Assembly: GCA_902629505.1 (NCBI GenBank) | Contig: CACORF010000002.1 | Span: forward strand, 1 to 64,000 | Source of the DNA: an uncultured Bacteroidota bacterium | Lineage (GTDB): Bacteria; Bacteroidota; Bacteroidia; Flavobacteriales; Flavobacteriaceae | Reading direction: 5' to 3' | DNA: 64,000 bases | Shown: positions 22,467 through 30,201 of the stretch, piece by piece | How the letters are laid out: every line of letters starts with the position of its first letter | Position numbering within the stretch: the stretch's first letter is position 1 | Position numbers and translations under genes: made by a program | Notes under the pieces: model-generated | Database searches by the model: none | What the model saw: the letters and a program-made list of their open reading frames with translations, nothing else | Told to the model about the DNA's origin: nothing

Positions 22467-23047
22467 GGTATATACTTAATTCCAGGAAAGGATCTTTTGA
22501 ACATTCTGTCCTTAGCTTCAATAAAATCATTGATATTAATATCACCTCTAGTGCTGGCTGGGAACATTATATCTGCACGATCTGTGCTATGTTCATACTT
22601 GTATACATCATGTCCAAATTCATGGTACATTATCCATAATCTTTGAAGTAAATTTTTTTCTGTCCACTCGTTATAAAGTACACCAACATTGACTGCACTA
22701 TCATTACAATACCCAGAAAAGGTGGAATAAGCTATATGATCTGGTGTAACACCAGAAGCAATTTGAGCTACAGTTCTATATTCAAAAAAGATATTTGGTG
22801 AAGGATTTCTTTCTCCATAGTCAGGACCTCCTCTTGTACACTTTACATCATCAACAAATTTATACCAATATTGCATTAAATCATCTTGATTGGTATTTTG
22901 AGGGTCAAGTTGTTTATCGTAACTAACACAACTAAAAATTTGTTCAATTTCTTCTTCAATAATTTCAATTTCTGCACCAGAGTCATCAGACTTAGAACAT
23001 GCTAAAATCAAAAGAAAAATAAAAAAATATAAATTTAATTTTTTCAT
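22454..23047 (-). CDS. putative zinc metalloprotease lipoprotein (upstream copy)
   Basis: 197 aa. The start at 23047 (MKKLNLYFF) gives a standard lipoprotein signal with lipobox ILAC; the frame is open further upstream only because it runs through the tRNA-Met gene. The zinc motif MYHEFGHDVYKYEHS is followed by ADIMFPAS, matching its downstream paralogue. The start is 10 nt after the tRNA, so tRNA and protease genes probably share a transcript. The pair is a tandem duplication. The substrate is unknown; the peptidase class is inferred from the motif alone. Confidence 0.8.
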   Translation of the reverse strand: MKKLNLYFFIFLLILACSKSDDSGAEIEIIEEEIEQIFSCVSYDKQLDPQNTNQDDLMQYWYKFVDDVKCTRGGPDYGERNPSPNIFFEYRTVAQIASGVTPDHIAYSTFSGYCNDSAVNVGVLYNEWTEKNLLQRLWIMYHEFGHDVYKYEHSTDRADIMFPASTRGDININDFIEAKDRMFKRSFPGIKYIPCPS

Positions 23048-23056
23048 AATATTTTG

Positions 23057-23130
23057 TAGCGAGAGGGAGATTTGAACTCCCGACCTCCGGGTTATGAATC
23101 CGACGCTCTCACCAACTGAGCTACCTCGCC
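23057..23130 (-). tRNA. tRNA-Met (CAT), elongator type
   Basis: Read on the minus strand: acceptor GGCGAGG with TCTCGCT (two G-U pairs), D-arm GCTC...GAGC, anticodon loop TTCATAA, T-arm GGGAG-TTCAAAT-CTCCC. CCA is not encoded. It lacks the three G-C pairs typical of the initiator anticodon stem, so I call it elongator. Confidence 0.93.
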
Positions 23131-23143
23131 AAATTAAGAAATG

Positions 23144-23151
23144 CAAATATA
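23144..23151 (-). promoter_or_regulatory. -7 element TATATTTG for tRNA-Met and the protease pair
   Basis: Exact TAnnTTTG on the minus strand, 14 nt upstream of the mature tRNA 5' end. Confidence 0.6.
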
Positions 23152-23232
23152 TAAAACAAATCTCAAGAAATAATTGCTAAAAAACTCTTTATTAATGTAA
23201 ATACTAACTTTTTTTAATATATTGGAAAATAT

Positions 23233-23625
23233 ATGGGTAAAAAAAAAGAATTTGTTATTGAGTATGATTTTCAGTCATCCCCACAGCTTTTATTCCAATA
23301 TCTTTCAACGCCTTCAGGCTTATCCGAATGGTTCTCTGATGATGTTAATTATAGAGGCGAAAAGTATACATTTTTTTGGGGAGAGTCTGAAGAATATGCA
23401 AGAGTCTTGTCCAAAAAAATTAATGAAAAAATTAGATTTCAGTGGATAACTGGAGAAGATGATGAAGAAGATTATTTTTTTGAATTTAAGATCCAAATGG
23501 ACGAAATCACTAAGGATGTTTCACTTATCATTACGGATTTTTCAGATGAGGATGAACTTGAAGAGGCAAAGCTTCTATGGGATAGTCTAGTGTCTGATTT
23601 AAAGCAAGTTTTGGGCTCAACCTAA
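23233..23625 (+). CDS. START-like (SRPBCC/AHSA1-type) domain protein
   Basis: 130 aa cytosolic protein with the helix-grip pattern EFVIEYDFQSSPQLLFQYLS, a GLSEWFSDDV segment and an acidic middle (GEDDEEDYFFEF). It is a Bacteroidota START-like family. Ligand and function are unknown. Its stop overlaps the convergent AlgH gene by 4 bp (CTAA). The ATG at 23233 is preceded by an imperfect -7 TATATTG. Confidence 0.8.
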   Translation: MGKKKEFVIEYDFQSSPQLLFQYLSTPSGLSEWFSDDVNYRGEKYTFFWGESEEYARVLSKKINEKIRFQWITGEDDEEDYFFEFKIQMDEITKDVSLIITDFSDEDELEEAKLLWDSLVSDLKQVLGST

Positions 23626-24161
23626 TTTAGTGTTATGTCATCAGGTGAATTTGACCACAAAATATACTTATTCCCTAAATTCTTTATTAAACGATTCCAA
23701 CTGTTTTTCTCTTTTAAACTAAATAGATCATTTTCCTTTTTATTATTTATTATCCAGCTATTTTTTTCTATTTCATCGTCTAATTGATCTATATCCCATC
23801 CAGAGTAACCCTGGAATAATATAAAATCATTTATATCTACTTTGTTTTTTTCTATAAGATTAAAAAGAAATTCGATATTATTTCCCCAATAAATATTATC
23901 GTAAATTTTTAAAATTTCTGGGTATTTTTTGTTACTCTTTAATAGAAAGTAATGATCTGATGATACTGGACCCCCGTAATTAAGTCCAATTTTTATTTTT
24001 TTTGAGGAATTAATTTCTTTAAACATAAAAAGATCTGAGGGTCTATTTAATATAAACCCAGTAATACCATCATCTGTTTGATCAACAATTAATATGATCG
24101 ATTTGTAGAAAATCATATCAGTTAATAGTCCAGGTGATGAAATAAGTAATTTTCCTTTCAT
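23622..24161 (-). CDS. YqgE/AlgH family protein (UPF0301)
   Basis: 179 aa. Matches UPF0301: MKGKLLISSPGLLTDMIFYKS, GITGFILNRPSD, LNYGGPVSSDHYFLL, and FQGYSGWDIDQLDDEIEKN near the C-terminus. The true start is ATG 24161; an upstream in-frame extension runs through the HU terminator hairpin. AlgH was named in alginate regulation in Pseudomonas, but its general function is unknown. It lies downstream of the HU gene, separated by an intrinsic terminator. Confidence 0.88.
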   Translation of the reverse strand: MKGKLLISSPGLLTDMIFYKSIILIVDQTDDGITGFILNRPSDLFMFKEINSSKKIKIGLNYGGPVSSDHYFLLKSNKKYPEILKIYDNIYWGNNIEFLFNLIEKNKVDINDFILFQGYSGWDIDQLDDEIEKNSWIINNKKENDLFSLKEKNSWNRLIKNLGNKYILWSNSPDDITLN

Positions 24162-24164
24162 ACT

Positions 24165-24192
24165 AAAAAAAAAGAGCTTCACTGGGAAGCTC
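24165..24192 (-). terminator. intrinsic terminator of the HU gene
   Basis: GAGCTTC (24174-24180) and GAAGCTC (24186-24192) form a 7-bp stem. On the minus strand it is followed by nine T (24165-24173). It lies between the HU stop and the codirectional AlgH gene. Confidence 0.85.
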
Positions 24193-24225
24193 CTTTTAGA
24201 CATTTTATTTAAATGAATTTAAAAC

Positions 24226-24498
24226 TTAGTTCACTGTACTTGAAAGTTCAGCTCCAGCTTTAAATTTAACAACTTTTTTTGCAGGTATTTTAATAGTTGC
24301 TCCAGTTTGAGGATTTCTACCATCTCTAGCAGCTCTTTGAGAAACTGACCAAGATCCAAATCCAACTAGTGAAACTCTTCCACCACCTTTTAAAGTTGAA
24401 CTAACACTCCCTAGAAATGCTTCTAGAGCCATTTTCGCTGATGCTTTAGATATGCCAGCGTGAGCTGCCATTGCATCAATTAATTCTGATTTGTTCAT
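24226..24498 (-). CDS. hup: DNA-binding protein HU
   Basis: 90 aa histone-like protein that bends and compacts DNA. The family pattern is full length: MNKSELIDAMAAHAGISKAS, the hinge VSLVGFGSW, and the arm region ARDGRNPQTGATIKIPAKKV with the intercalating Pro segment. A promoter with TTG-N18-TATTTTAG lies upstream and its own terminator downstream, so it is probably a strong monocistronic gene. Confidence 0.96.
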   Translation of the reverse strand: MNKSELIDAMAAHAGISKASAKMALEAFLGSVSSTLKGGGRVSLVGFGSWSVSQRAARDGRNPQTGATIKIPAKKVVKFKAGAELSSTVN

Positions 24499-24521
24499 AT
24501 CACTTAATTTTAATGTTTGAA

Positions 24522-24550
24522 CTAAAATACATGATATTCTATAAGTCCAA
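24522..24550 (-). promoter_or_regulatory. promoter of the HU gene
   Basis: Minus strand: -33 TTG (24548-24550), 18-nt spacer, then TATTTTAG (24522-24529), one base from TAnnTTTG in register. It gives a leader of roughly 18 nt. The rest of the 123-bp gap to fmt shows no other element. Confidence 0.5.
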
Positions 24551-24621
24551 TAAAATAAGGGTCTAAAAAGAGAAATTTGTTAATAAATAGGTGTGTTTTG
24601 TTGATAATCTGACTGTTTTGA

Positions 24622-25566
24622 TCAGTAAACTTTGGAATTTTCATGAATTTTTAGCCCATTTATTAATTCTTTGGCATTCATAACTTTTCTGTTTTCTAGC
24701 TGAATATAAGTGCAATTAATTGCATCAACTCCGTTATTTATGTGTATTTCTCCATTATTAATTAAAATTTTTCCAACTTTTTTTGGAAAGAAGCTATCAG
24801 CCTTCTTAGCTTCTAAAATTTTCATCCTCATCTCTTTATCTCCGTTTTTTAATTTAGTCCATGCTCCAGGTTTTGGAGATAGCCCTCTAATCATGCCAAT
24901 TATTTCTTTTTGAGATTTATTCCAATCAATTCTTGTATTTTCTTTAGATAATTTTGGAGCTATTTTAAAACTTTCATCAAAATTCTGTCTAGATGCCTTC
25001 AGACTATTAGATAACAGCCCTTTAATAGTCTTTATTAATAATCTTGATCCGACTGATGACAATTTAGTGTATAAAGAACCAAAATTATCCGTATCGGATA
25101 TATTAACCTCTTCTTTAAGTAATATGTCTCCTCTGTCAATTTTCTCATTAATAAAAAAAGTAGTAACACCTGTTTTTACCTCGTTGTTGATTAAACACCA
25201 ATTAATTGGGGCAGCACCTCTATAATTTGGTAATAATGAAGCATGAAGGTTTATTGTTCCATATTTTGGAATTGAGAATATTTCAGTTGGAATTTTTCTA
25301 AATGCTACAACAATCATTATATCAGGATTTATCTTTTTTATTTGATTAACAAATTCTTTGTCATTAAGATTATCTGGTTGAAGAATTTTAATATTATTAT
25401 CTAAAGCATATTCCTTGACTTTACTATGTCTAATTTTTTGACCCCTTCCAGATTTTCTGTCAGGAGAAGTGACTACACAATCTACTTTGTAATTTAAATT
25501 TATTTCACGAAGAGATACTACAGCAAATTCAGGAGTACCAAAAAAAATAATTTTTAAATCTTTCAT
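24622..25566 (-). CDS. fmt: methionyl-tRNA formyltransferase
   Basis: 314 aa enzyme that formylates initiator Met-tRNA for translation initiation. The N-terminal domain shows KIIFFGTPEFAVVSL, the folate-site loop SLLPNYRGAAPINW with the catalytic Asn/His region, and GVTTFFINEKIDRGDILL. The C-terminal OB domain follows (RGLSPKPGAWTKL). It overlaps the upstream P-loop gene by 4 bp. Confidence 0.95.
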   Translation of the reverse strand: MKDLKIIFFGTPEFAVVSLREINLNYKVDCVVTSPDRKSGRGQKIRHSKVKEYALDNNIKILQPDNLNDKEFVNQIKKINPDIMIVVAFRKIPTEIFSIPKYGTINLHASLLPNYRGAAPINWCLINNEVKTGVTTFFINEKIDRGDILLKEEVNISDTDNFGSLYTKLSSVGSRLLIKTIKGLLSNSLKASRQNFDESFKIAPKLSKENTRIDWNKSQKEIIGMIRGLSPKPGAWTKLKNGDKEMRMKILEAKKADSFFPKKVGKILINNGEIHINNGVDAINCTYIQLENRKVMNAKELINGLKIHENSKVY

Positions 25567-26114
25567 GGTAAATTATTCAAAATAAATTTAACTCTTTCTT
25601 TAATACTTAAATTAGGAACCTTAATTATATTGACTCCTGATTGTTTATATACTTCAAAAATAAAGGGGCTAATTTTCCGAGCATCACTAAAATCTTCAAT
25701 TCTATTTTTATCTTTTTTATATATTTCTTTCCATGGTTCAAATAAGAAAATCAAGTCATAATTATATTTATAAGGTAATCCATCCCAATATTTTGATGAC
25801 TTGCCTATTGAATTTAGATAAGCAGTTATTTCATGTATCCCTCTGTCATAAAAAACTATACTTTCCTTACAATCTAAAATATTAGCAGATTCAAAATCAT
25901 ATTTTCTTTTATGAAAAATATTTTCACTAATTCTGATTGGATCTGTTTTAAACTCTAGTCCTTTTAATTTGAATTCATCAAAAATCTCTCTAGCAGCTTC
26001 CTCAAAGCAATAAAATCTTTCTTTTTTTAATGCATTGATAACACTAGTCTTACCAGTGCCAGGACCTCCAGCAAGTACAATTCTTTTATTTATATTTTTT
26101 CTAACAACACTCAA
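25563..26114 (-). CDS. P-loop ATPase/kinase (AAA_28, NadR-like)
   Basis: 183 aa. Walker A RIVLAGGPGTGKTSVINAL is at the N-terminus and an FYDRGIHEI segment with a likely Walker B/catalytic Asp is in the middle. This resembles the AAA_28 family and NadR-like kinases. The start appears to be TTG at 26114, as no ATG or GTG is in frame upstream of the P-loop. It is translationally coupled to fmt and divergent from DUF493. The substrate is unknown. Confidence 0.8.
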   Translation of the reverse strand: MSVVRKNINKRIVLAGGPGTGKTSVINALKKERFYCFEEAAREIFDEFKLKGLEFKTDPIRISENIFHKRKYDFESANILDCKESIVFYDRGIHEITAYLNSIGKSSKYWDGLPYKYNYDLIFLFEPWKEIYKKDKNRIEDFSDARKISPFIFEVYKQSGVNIIKVPNLSIKERVKFILNNLP

Positions 26115-26125
26115 CTCAGGATTAT

Positions 26126-26133
26126 TATATTTG
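26126..26133 (+). promoter_or_regulatory. -7 element TATATTTG for the DUF493-DUF4290-murA operon
   Basis: Exact TAnnTTTG in the 44-bp gap between two divergent genes, 26 nt before the DUF493 TTG start. Confidence 0.6.
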
Positions 26134-26158
26134 CATATTATTTACAAAATTAATTCCA

Positions 26159-26452
26159 TTGTCAAATAAAAGCACTAAATCTGAGGATTTTTATTTAAGA
26201 TTTGAAGAACAATTAAAAGAATCTCAATCATGGCCTGGTTCTTACATATTTAAATTTATTTTAAAAAACGACGCTGGTGAATTGGAAACATTAAAATCAA
26301 TATTGAAAAACCATGAAGGCAATCTCTCACAAAAATCTTCAACTAATAACAAATTTATAAGTGTAACATTTGAATATCTTGCACTATCTCCGTCAGATGT
26401 TATAGGAATTTATAAAGAAGCTAGTGTCATTGATGACATAATAAGCCTTTAG
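26159..26452 (+). CDS. DUF493 (YbeD-like) family protein
   Basis: 97 aa. Ferredoxin-like ACT-type fold family: YIFKFILKNDAG, then SSTNNKFISVTFEYLA, and a C-terminal YKEASVIDDIISL that replaces the usual short ending. TTG at 26159 is the only plausible start. It leads an apparent operon with DUF4290 and murA. E. coli YbeD sits with lipoate genes, but the family function is not established. Confidence 0.8.
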   Translation: MSNKSTKSEDFYLRFEEQLKESQSWPGSYIFKFILKNDAGELETLKSILKNHEGNLSQKSSTNNKFISVTFEYLALSPSDVIGIYKEASVIDDIISL

Positions 26453-26477
26453 ATTGGTAATTAATTTATTAAATTGC

Positions 26478-27131
26478 ATGAATATGAACTCATTAGAATA
26501 CAATACTGAGAGAACTAAGCTAATAATTCCTGAATATGGTAGACATATACATCAAATGATAGATCAAGCTGTAGCACTGAAGGATAAGGATAAAAGGAAT
26601 AAAATGGCTAAAGCCATAATAGGTGTTATGGGGAACCTCAATCCTCATTTAAGAGATGTGCCTGACTTCCAGCATAAATTATGGGCTCAGCTCTTTATTA
26701 TGTCAAATTTTGAACTTGATGTTGATACTCCCTTTGAAAAACCTTCAAAGGAACTTTATGTTAATAGTAAACCAAATAAACTCGAATATCCTCAGAGCTA
26801 TCCCAAGTATAGATTTTATGGAAACAATATCAAGAAAATGATTGATATTGCTTTAGGATGGGAAGAAGGAGAGTTAAAGGATAAACTCATTGCTAACATC
26901 GCAAATCATATGAAAAAATGTTTCTTAAATTGGAATAAAGATTCTGTCGATGATAAAGTGATTTTTGATCATTTGGCAGATCTTTCCAATGGAGCTTTAA
27001 AGGTTCCTGAGTCTAAACTTCCGTTGACAGATTCAAGTGAGTTCCTTAAAAACAAGATAAAGACAAATAATAATTATAAGACAAATAAGACTAACAACAA
27101 AAATCGCAAAAAGTCTAAAAGAAGATATTAA
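26478..27131 (+). CDS. DUF4290 domain-containing protein
   Basis: 217 aa protein of a Bacteroidota family of unknown function. The signature is LEYNTERTKLIIPEYGRHIHQMI, then LNPHLRDVPDFQHKLWAQLF. The last 30 residues are Lys/Asn-rich (YKTNKTNNKNRKKSKRRY), which could bind nucleic acid or the membrane. Start chosen at 26478 (MNMNSLEYN); an ATG at 26484 is equally possible. It overlaps murA by 1 bp, a conserved pairing in flavobacteria as far as I recall. Confidence 0.85.
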   Translation: MNMNSLEYNTERTKLIIPEYGRHIHQMIDQAVALKDKDKRNKMAKAIIGVMGNLNPHLRDVPDFQHKLWAQLFIMSNFELDVDTPFEKPSKELYVNSKPNKLEYPQSYPKYRFYGNNIKKMIDIALGWEEGELKDKLIANIANHMKKCFLNWNKDSVDDKVIFDHLADLSNGALKVPESKLPLTDSSEFLKNKIKTNNNYKTNKTNNKNRKKSKRRY

Positions 27132-28441
27132 TGTCTAGTTTAAGAGTAAGAGGTGGAGTAAAGTTGTCAGGTGAAATAACCCCGCAAGGTGCAAAAAATG
27201 AAGCCCTTCAAGTTCTCTGTGCAACACTACTATCAGATGATGATATAGTTATCTCTAATATTCCTGATATAATTGATGTCATAAAACTGATTGATATTCT
27301 CAAAAGCTTAGGTGTTCATGTAAATAAACTCGAAAAAGGAAAATATTCCTTTAATTCAAAAAAAATTGATTTAAAATATCTTGAAAGTATTGATTTTATA
27401 AATGATGTAAAGAAATTAAGAGGATCAATTATGTTAGTAGGTCCTCTTCTTGCAAGATTTGGTATAGCATCAATTCCTAGACCCGGTGGTGATAAAATAG
27501 GCAGGAGAAGGTTAGATACACACTTTACAAATCTTGAAAAACTTGGGGCGAAACTAGATTATAACTCAGAAAATAAAATGTATTCAGTAACATCAAGAGA
27601 TTCTCTAAAGGGAGCTAATATGTTACTTGATGAAGCTTCAGTAACAGGTACTGCAAATATTATAATGGCCTCTGTGCTAGCAAAAGGTTTAACTACTATT
27701 TACAATGCAGCATGTGAACCATACATACAACAACTTTGTATACTATTAAATAAAATGGGGGCTGATATTCAGGGTATTGGTTCGAATTTATTAAAAATTA
27801 ATGGAGTCTCATCTCTTAGTGGAGCAGATCATAAAATTCTACCTGATATGATTGAAATTGGAAGTTGGATTGGTTTAGCTGCAATGACTAGAAGTAAATT
27901 GAAAATTAAGAATGTATCATGGGATAATTTAGGTCAAATACCAGATGTTTTTAGAAAACTAGGAATTAAAATTGACAGGGAAGGAGATGATATACTAATT
28001 CCTGAACACTCCAATGGATATTCAGTTTCTAACTATATTGACGGTTCAATATTGACTATCTCTGATGCTCCGTGGCCTGGGTTTAGCCCCGATCTTATAT
28101 CAATTATTCTGGTTGTAGCTACGCAAGCTAATGGTAGTGTTTTAATACATCAAAAGATGTTTGAGAGCAGATTATTTTTTGTAGACAAATTAATTGATAT
28201 GGGTGCAAAAATAATTTTATGTGATCCCCATAGAGCATCTGTCATTGGACATAATTTTAAATCTTCATTAAAGCCTACAATAATGACCTCTCCGGACATC
28301 CGAGCAGGTATTGCATTATTAATTGCTGCACTTTCTGCTTCAGGAGAAAGTATTATCCAAAATGTTGAGCAAATAGATAGGGGTTATGAAAATATTGTAG
28401 AAAGATTAAAATCTATTGGTGCTGACATTGATAGGGTATAA
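27131..28441 (+). CDS. murA: UDP-N-acetylglucosamine 1-carboxyvinyltransferase (Asp-type MurA)
   Basis: First committed step of peptidoglycan synthesis: transfer of enolpyruvate from PEP to UDP-GlcNAc. 436 aa, normal length. Shows GGVKLSGEITPQGAKNEALQ with the Lys/Asn pair and the active loop SIPRPGGDKIGRRRLDTH. In that loop the position of the catalytic Cys (E. coli Cys115) is Asp121, codon 27491-27493. The Asp form is known from Mycobacterium and Chlamydia and confers fosfomycin insensitivity. The rest of the enzyme looks intact. Confidence 0.95.
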   Translation: MSSLRVRGGVKLSGEITPQGAKNEALQVLCATLLSDDDIVISNIPDIIDVIKLIDILKSLGVHVNKLEKGKYSFNSKKIDLKYLESIDFINDVKKLRGSIMLVGPLLARFGIASIPRPGGDKIGRRRLDTHFTNLEKLGAKLDYNSENKMYSVTSRDSLKGANMLLDEASVTGTANIIMASVLAKGLTTIYNAACEPYIQQLCILLNKMGADIQGIGSNLLKINGVSSLSGADHKILPDMIEIGSWIGLAAMTRSKLKIKNVSWDNLGQIPDVFRKLGIKIDREGDDILIPEHSNGYSVSNYIDGSILTISDAPWPGFSPDLISIILVVATQANGSVLIHQKMFESRLFFVDKLIDMGAKIILCDPHRASVIGHNFKSSLKPTIMTSPDIRAGIALLIAALSASGESIIQNVEQIDRGYENIVERLKSIGADIDRV

Positions 28442-28445
28442 ACTA

Positions 28446-28721
28446 TCATCTTTTAGATATTTTGTTATTAGAGATGTTTCTCTGCAGTTTACACTTGAAT
28501 CTGTCTACACTGTTCTCTCGTAGTTTAGAATGTTTAGTTTTTCTTCCACTTACTCTCTCTCTCCATAGTTTAAAGCTACTTTTTTTTAGATTATTCCTCA
28601 TTATACCTATTAAATCCTTTTCATTAATTTCAAACTGATTAAATATTGCTTCAAATGGAGTCCTATCCTCCCAAGCCATTTCAATTATTCTATCTATCTC
28701 TTCTAAGTTTTTACTTTTCAT
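28446..28721 (-). CDS. TIGR03643 family protein
   Basis: 91 aa, soluble and basic at its C-terminus. Family features: EEIDRIIEMAWEDRTPFEAI, FEINEKDLIGIMRNNLK and SFKLWRERVSGRKTKH. The first domain looks like a small helical DNA-binding or adaptor fold, but no function is known. ATG 28721 overlaps the photolyase stop by 11 bp. It is the last gene of the eight-gene operon running from 33.8 kb and ends 4 bp from murA. Confidence 0.8.
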   Translation of the reverse strand: MKSKNLEEIDRIIEMAWEDRTPFEAIFNQFEINEKDLIGIMRNNLKKSSFKLWRERVSGRKTKHSKLRENSVDRFKCKLQRNISNNKISKR

Positions 28722-30201
28722 TATCAATTTTCTCTAAAAATTTTTCTGCATTTATAATATGGCTTTCCTTTTTTTCAGAACTCATTTTATCAAATGTATT
28801 TATAAGCATCCTGAGTCTTGGATTTTTTATAAAAAAATCTCTTTGCTTATCCATAAATCTCCAAAATAACCCATCCCATGTAATGTCCCATTCACCTTTT
28901 TTAAAATCACTCATTTTATATACATAATTACTACTGCTTATATATGGCTTAGTAGACATCAAGCCACCATCAGCAAATTGGCTCATTCCATAAACATTTG
29001 GGACCATGACCCAGTCGTAAGAGTCGATAAATAATTCCATGAACCACTTATAGACTTCGTCTGGGTCAAATTCACAGAGCAACATAAAGTTTCCTAGTAT
29101 CATAAGTCTTTCAATATGATGAAGATATCCTGTTTTAAGAACTTTTTTTATTGAATTATCAATTGGCTCTATTCCTGTTTCACCGGTATAAAAAGAACTT
29201 GGAATTTTTCTATTAAATCCCCAATAATTTAGTGTTCTTTCATAACTTCCCTTAGCTGTGTAGATACCTCTAATGAACTCTCTCCAGCCTATTATTTGCC
29301 TTACAAAACCCTCAGTTGAGTTAATTGGAATATTGTTTTTTTTAGAAAAATCTATTGATTTATTTATGACATGTCTTGGGCTAAGAAGTCCAACATTCAT
29401 TAATGGACTTAGTATACTGTGATTTAATGTAATTTCTTCTTTAACAATAGCATCTTCATAGTCACCAAACATCATAAATCTATTTTCTAAAAAATCATTA
29501 AACCATTTTTCAGATTCATCAAAAGTCACAGGGTAATTAAACAGACCCATTTTACCATAATTCTCTTTAAAGTTTTCATCTGTGTATGATTGAGAATCTT
29601 TGATATATTTATTTTCTTTTGGTATATCAATTTTAGGAGGAATATCACCTTTAGGGTATTTCTTTCTATTTAATATATCATATGTCCAGTCACCACCTTC
29701 AGGTCTTCCATCAGAATCAATAAGTATATTTCTTTTCTTTCTTTCAGTCTTGTAAAAAGAAGTCTGAAAAAACTTTTTTTTGGATTCTTTAAAAAAATCT
29801 TCCAAATCTTCGTTTGTATTTAGAAAGTGTGGAGACTCATGAACTAATAATTCAATATTGTGTTCATTACACTTTCTCTTAATCCTTTTATTCAGAAGGT
29901 AATCAACTGGATCGTACATTTCAATAAGATTGAATCCTTTTGATTTAATAGTATCTAATAATGATAAAATATTTGATTCATTATCATTTGAATTTATGTA
30001 TGTAACCTTCACATTTTGACTTTTTAAATAATCCTCATAGAATTTCATAGTAGCCCTGTGAAAAGAGATTTTTTGTTTGTGAAATATATATTGTTTAAAA
30101 AAGAGATACTCTTCAACTAAGAAGATATGATTCTTATTACTAATTAAATTACTTTCCTTAAAAAGCTGATTTGGGAAAACAAGGCAACATTTATTAATCA
30201 T
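28711..30201 (-). CDS. cryptochrome/photolyase family protein, PhrB-like, lacking the Fe-S cysteines
   Basis: 496 aa flavoprotein of the prokaryotic (6-4) photolyase / FeS-BCP group (COG3046). Hallmarks: N-terminal antenna domain (CCLVFPNQLF), HESPHFL, QIIGWREFIRGIY, GYLHHIERLMILGNFML, and WVMVPNVYGMSQFADGGLMS near the FAD site. In the characterised group, cysteines after TKPYI help hold a [4Fe-4S] cluster. Here that segment reads YVYKMSDFKKGEWDITWDGL with no cysteine, and only one Cys remains in the whole C-terminal domain. FAD binding seems intact. It could be a (6-4) photolyase or a light receptor. Coding overlap with both neighbours. Confidence 0.85.
   Translation of the reverse strand: MINKCCLVFPNQLFKESNLISNKNHIFLVEEYLFFKQYIFHKQKISFHRATMKFYEDYLKSQNVKVTYINSNDNESNILSLLDTIKSKGFNLIEMYDPVDYLLNKRIKRKCNEHNIELLVHESPHFLNTNEDLEDFFKESKKKFFQTSFYKTERKKRNILIDSDGRPEGGDWTYDILNRKKYPKGDIPPKIDIPKENKYIKDSQSYTDENFKENYGKMGLFNYPVTFDESEKWFNDFLENRFMMFGDYEDAIVKEEITLNHSILSPLMNVGLLSPRHVINKSIDFSKKNNIPINSTEGFVRQIIGWREFIRGIYTAKGSYERTLNYWGFNRKIPSSFYTGETGIEPIDNSIKKVLKTGYLHHIERLMILGNFMLLCEFDPDEVYKWFMELFIDSYDWVMVPNVYGMSQFADGGLMSTKPYISSSNYVYKMSDFKKGEWDITWDGLFWRFMDKQRDFFIKNPRLRMLINTFDKMSSEKKESHIINAEKFLEKIDNEK

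Noticed and set aside
23048-23146. N-terminal extension of the upstream metalloprotease frame through the tRNA-Met gene
   Set aside because: It is the translation of a tRNA; the lipoprotein signal begins at 23047.
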